A stretch of DNA of 64,000 nt from NCBI GenBank assembly GCA_965216135.1, contig CBDCFL010000024.1:248001-312000 (forward strand), read 5' to 3'. Made by a program: the position numbers and the translations under genes. Of the stretch, positions 62,364 to 64,000 are shown piece by piece; within the stretch, counting starts at the first letter, position 1; each line of letters starts with the position of its first letter. The notes below the pieces were generated by a model. The model was not told the DNA's origin. It saw only the letters and a program-made list of their open reading frames with translations, and made no database searches. The stretch is from CBDCFL01 sp965216135 (lineage in GTDB: Bacteria > Pseudomonadota > Alphaproteobacteria > Rhodobacterales > Rhodobacteraceae).

Positions 62364-63328
62364 GTCCGTCCGGGGACTTTATGAGTCGGATGAATCGGTT
62401 ATCCGGCGCGCCCTCTTGAAGAGCTGAATCAGCTGTGATTTTCTGGGGTGGTGAATTTGCTCTTGAGGTGCCCCATGTGGACTGCCGACAACCGCCCGCG
62501 CTACAACCGCGACAAACTGCGTTATCCGAGCGACCTGACCGATGCGGAATGGGCGCATATCGAGCCGCTGATCCCGCCGGGCAAGCCCGGCGGCGGCAAA
62601 CGGCGCGTCGCTATCCGCGAGGTGATCAACGGCGTGATGTACATTCTGAGCACCGGCTGCCAGTGGCGCGCGCTGCCCAAGGATTTGCCGCCCAGAAGCA
62701 CCGTGCATGAGTACCTCGGCCTGTGGAACTGGGACGGCACGCTGGATCGCATCCATCATGCGCTCTACCTCAAGTGCCGCGAGAAAGCCGCGCGCGAAGC
62801 CAGCCCCACGGCCTGCATCATCGACAGTCAGAGTGTGAAAAGCGCTGAAAAAGGGGGGCTCGCATCGACAGCCACGGCTTCGATGCCGGCAAGTTGATCA
62901 AGGGCAAGAAGCGGCATGTTCTGGTCGATACGCAAGGCTTGCTGCTGCACGGCATCGTCACCGCCGCCGACGTTCAGGATCGCGACGGCGGTCTCGCGCT
63001 GCTGGCGACCTTGTTCGGTCTGTTTCCCTTTCTCGGGAAATTGTTCGCCGACAGCGCCTATCAGGGGCCGGTCTTTCACCGCGCCCTGGCCGGCATCCTG
63101 CCCGATCTCGAGACCGAGATCGTCAAGCGATCCGATCGGGTGAAGGGCTTCGTCGTCCAGCCCAGGCGTTGGGTGGTCGAACGCACCATCGCCTGGCTCA
63201 ACCGCTGCCGCCGACTGGCCAAGGACTGGGAGAACCTCAACCGCAACGCGCTCGCCTTCATCAAGCTCGCGTCCATTCGACTCATGCTCCGAAAACTCTG
63301 TAATCCTACATAAAGTCTCCGGACGAAC
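62364..63328. mobile_element. IS5-family element B
   Basis: Ends GTCCGTCCGGGGACTTTATG and the inverse of GTTCGTCCGGAGACTTTATG (20 bp, two mismatches). About 965 bp with one frameshifted transposase gene. The right side cuts a leucine-rich-repeat gene; the left side does not continue it. Confidence 0.88.
62475..63313 (+). pseudogene. IS5-family transposase, frameshifted at an A5G6 run
   Basis: ATG 62475 gives MWTADNRPRYNRDKLRYPSD, then LTDAEWAHIEPLIPPGKPGG, STGCQWRALPKDLPPRSTVH and ACIIDSQSVKSAEKGG (first Asp). At AAAAAGGGGGG (about 62850) the proper continuation moves to the -1 frame: RIDSHGFDAGKLIKGKKRHV, FADSAYQGPVFHRALAG (second Asp) and WVVERTIAWLNRCRRLAKDW (Glu), ending at 63313. It is either a one-base loss or a programmed -1 frameshift, which occurs in some IS5 relatives. 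Confidence 0.88.
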
Positions 63329-63769
63329 TCTCAGGACAAGTCTCTGCAGCCCGGTCAGATTCGCCAGCGGGGTCAGGTCGGTGACCTGAGCGCGCCTCAG
63401 GTAAAGGCTCTGCAGTGCCTTCAGTTTGGCTAACGGGGTTAGGTCAGTGACAGGCGTGTCGCTGAGATCAAGGCTCAGCAGCCCGGTCAGCCCGGCCAGC
63501 GGGGTCAGGTCGGTGACCGGCGTGCTCGTCAGGTATAGGAACCGCAGCCCGGTCAGTGCAGCCAGCGGGATCAAGTCGGTGACCGCGACATGCGCAGTGG
63601 CGTCGCCCAGAGCCAGCGCCCATAAATCTGGCAGGTCACCAATCTCTTGGGGAAGGATTTCCAATGCCGCAAATTCATCATTAGCGAAATCGAGCCTGTC
63701 CGCCCCCTCCCGCTTCTCCCTGGCAATCCTCTCCTTCGCCGCCGCGAAGGCTTTTTCGGCTCGCGTCAT
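63329..63769 (-). pseudogene. Leucine-rich-repeat protein, truncated by IS5
   Basis: Starts at ATG 63769: MTRAEKAFAAAKERIAREKR, then a coiled lead-in and LRRs of 22-23 residues, LIPLAALTGLRFLYLTSTPV, TDLTPLAGLTGLLSLDLSDT, TDLTPLAKLKALQSLYLRRA and TDLTPLANLTGLQRL. The IS5 end follows directly and the rest is missing. In this type the N-terminal A-E-K-A/I-A-x-E-K-R helix precedes the repeats. Protein-protein interaction role presumed. GGATGACGCG context gives no strong ribosome site. Confidence 0.75.
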
Positions 63770-64000
63770 CCGCCACCCCTCCTGCACAGCCAAAATGGGG
63801 TGGTCCGGACCCGCGCGCAAGCGCAAGTCGCGGGCCCATGAAAAAAGCGCCGGAAATTTCACGCATAACCGGTCTGCAACCCGGCAGCACCACGCGCGCC
63901 GCCGCCTTGCATTAACCGATCCGCAACACTCACCACTGCGCGCTATGTTAACCCCGGGCCACGACGTCCACCCGGCATATGCATAGCCGACGCAGCACAG
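63770..64000. other. Upstream region of LRR gene, no gene seen
   Basis: High-GC, no convincing start, RNA gene or repeat to the right edge. Contains the presumed promoter of the truncated LRR gene. Confidence 0.45.

Overview
The window looks like part of an alphaproteobacterial genome, most likely Rhodobacterales. Evidence for this is the high-GC housekeeping block on the right (mreB-mreC-mreD-mrdA-rodA with a ghrA-type reductase, nadE opposite a MORN-repeat protein, a short 440-aa gltX, leuA) and the family types present. The assignment is inferred from gene content only. No rRNA, tRNA or CRISPR array was seen.

Layout. (1) 1-13.4 kb is a plasmid- or ICE-like segment: a toprim/primase-like gene running off the left edge, ssb, small hypothetical genes and a RecD2-type helicase. 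It is broken by a Tn3-family transposon (2822-8846) that itself carries an IS630 and an IS1595 element, and it ends in a truncated IS66. (2) 13.6-28.2 kb is a decayed defence-like module in one orientation: a DNA adenine methyltransferase, a small protein plus zinc-ribbon protein (MqsR/MqsA-like), a DEAD-type helicase and a GIY-YIG nuclease. The methyltransferase is cut into four pieces over 10.5 kb by an IS21, an IS3-like element (itself holding an IS256 and an IS630) and another IS630. Clean target duplications let the gene be put back together as one 923-aa frame, apart from three single-base losses. (3) 28.4-35.25 kb is an IS graveyard (IS21, IS256, IS66, IS630, IS5 pieces) followed by a truncated SIR2-like gene. 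(4) 35.27-61.96 kb is mostly intact chromosomal sequence: two 2-hydroxyacid dehydrogenases, a capsule-type polysaccharide gene split by an IS3 element, a CDF cation exporter, a broken MATE pump, gltX, a PfkB kinase, nadE, the MORN protein, the cell-shape cluster, an IS30, a TetR regulator with twin operators, a GFA-fold protein, leuA, a small c-type haem protein with its TetR regulator, and a uracil-DNA-glycosylase-family protein. (5) 62-64 kb holds an IS5 element that truncates a leucine-rich-repeat gene.

Genes working together: mreBCD, PBP2 and RodA form the elongasome operon, read from 55.1 to 49.5 kb with overlapping ends. The methyltransferase, zinc-ribbon protein, helicase and nuclease are closely packed and were probably one restriction-like system, now inactive because the methyltransferase and helicase are broken. 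At least sixteen insertion elements or fragments in 64 kb, many nested, with frequent single-base frameshifts in non-essential genes and intact essential ones, suggest a genome going through an IS burst and gene loss. That last point is an inference.
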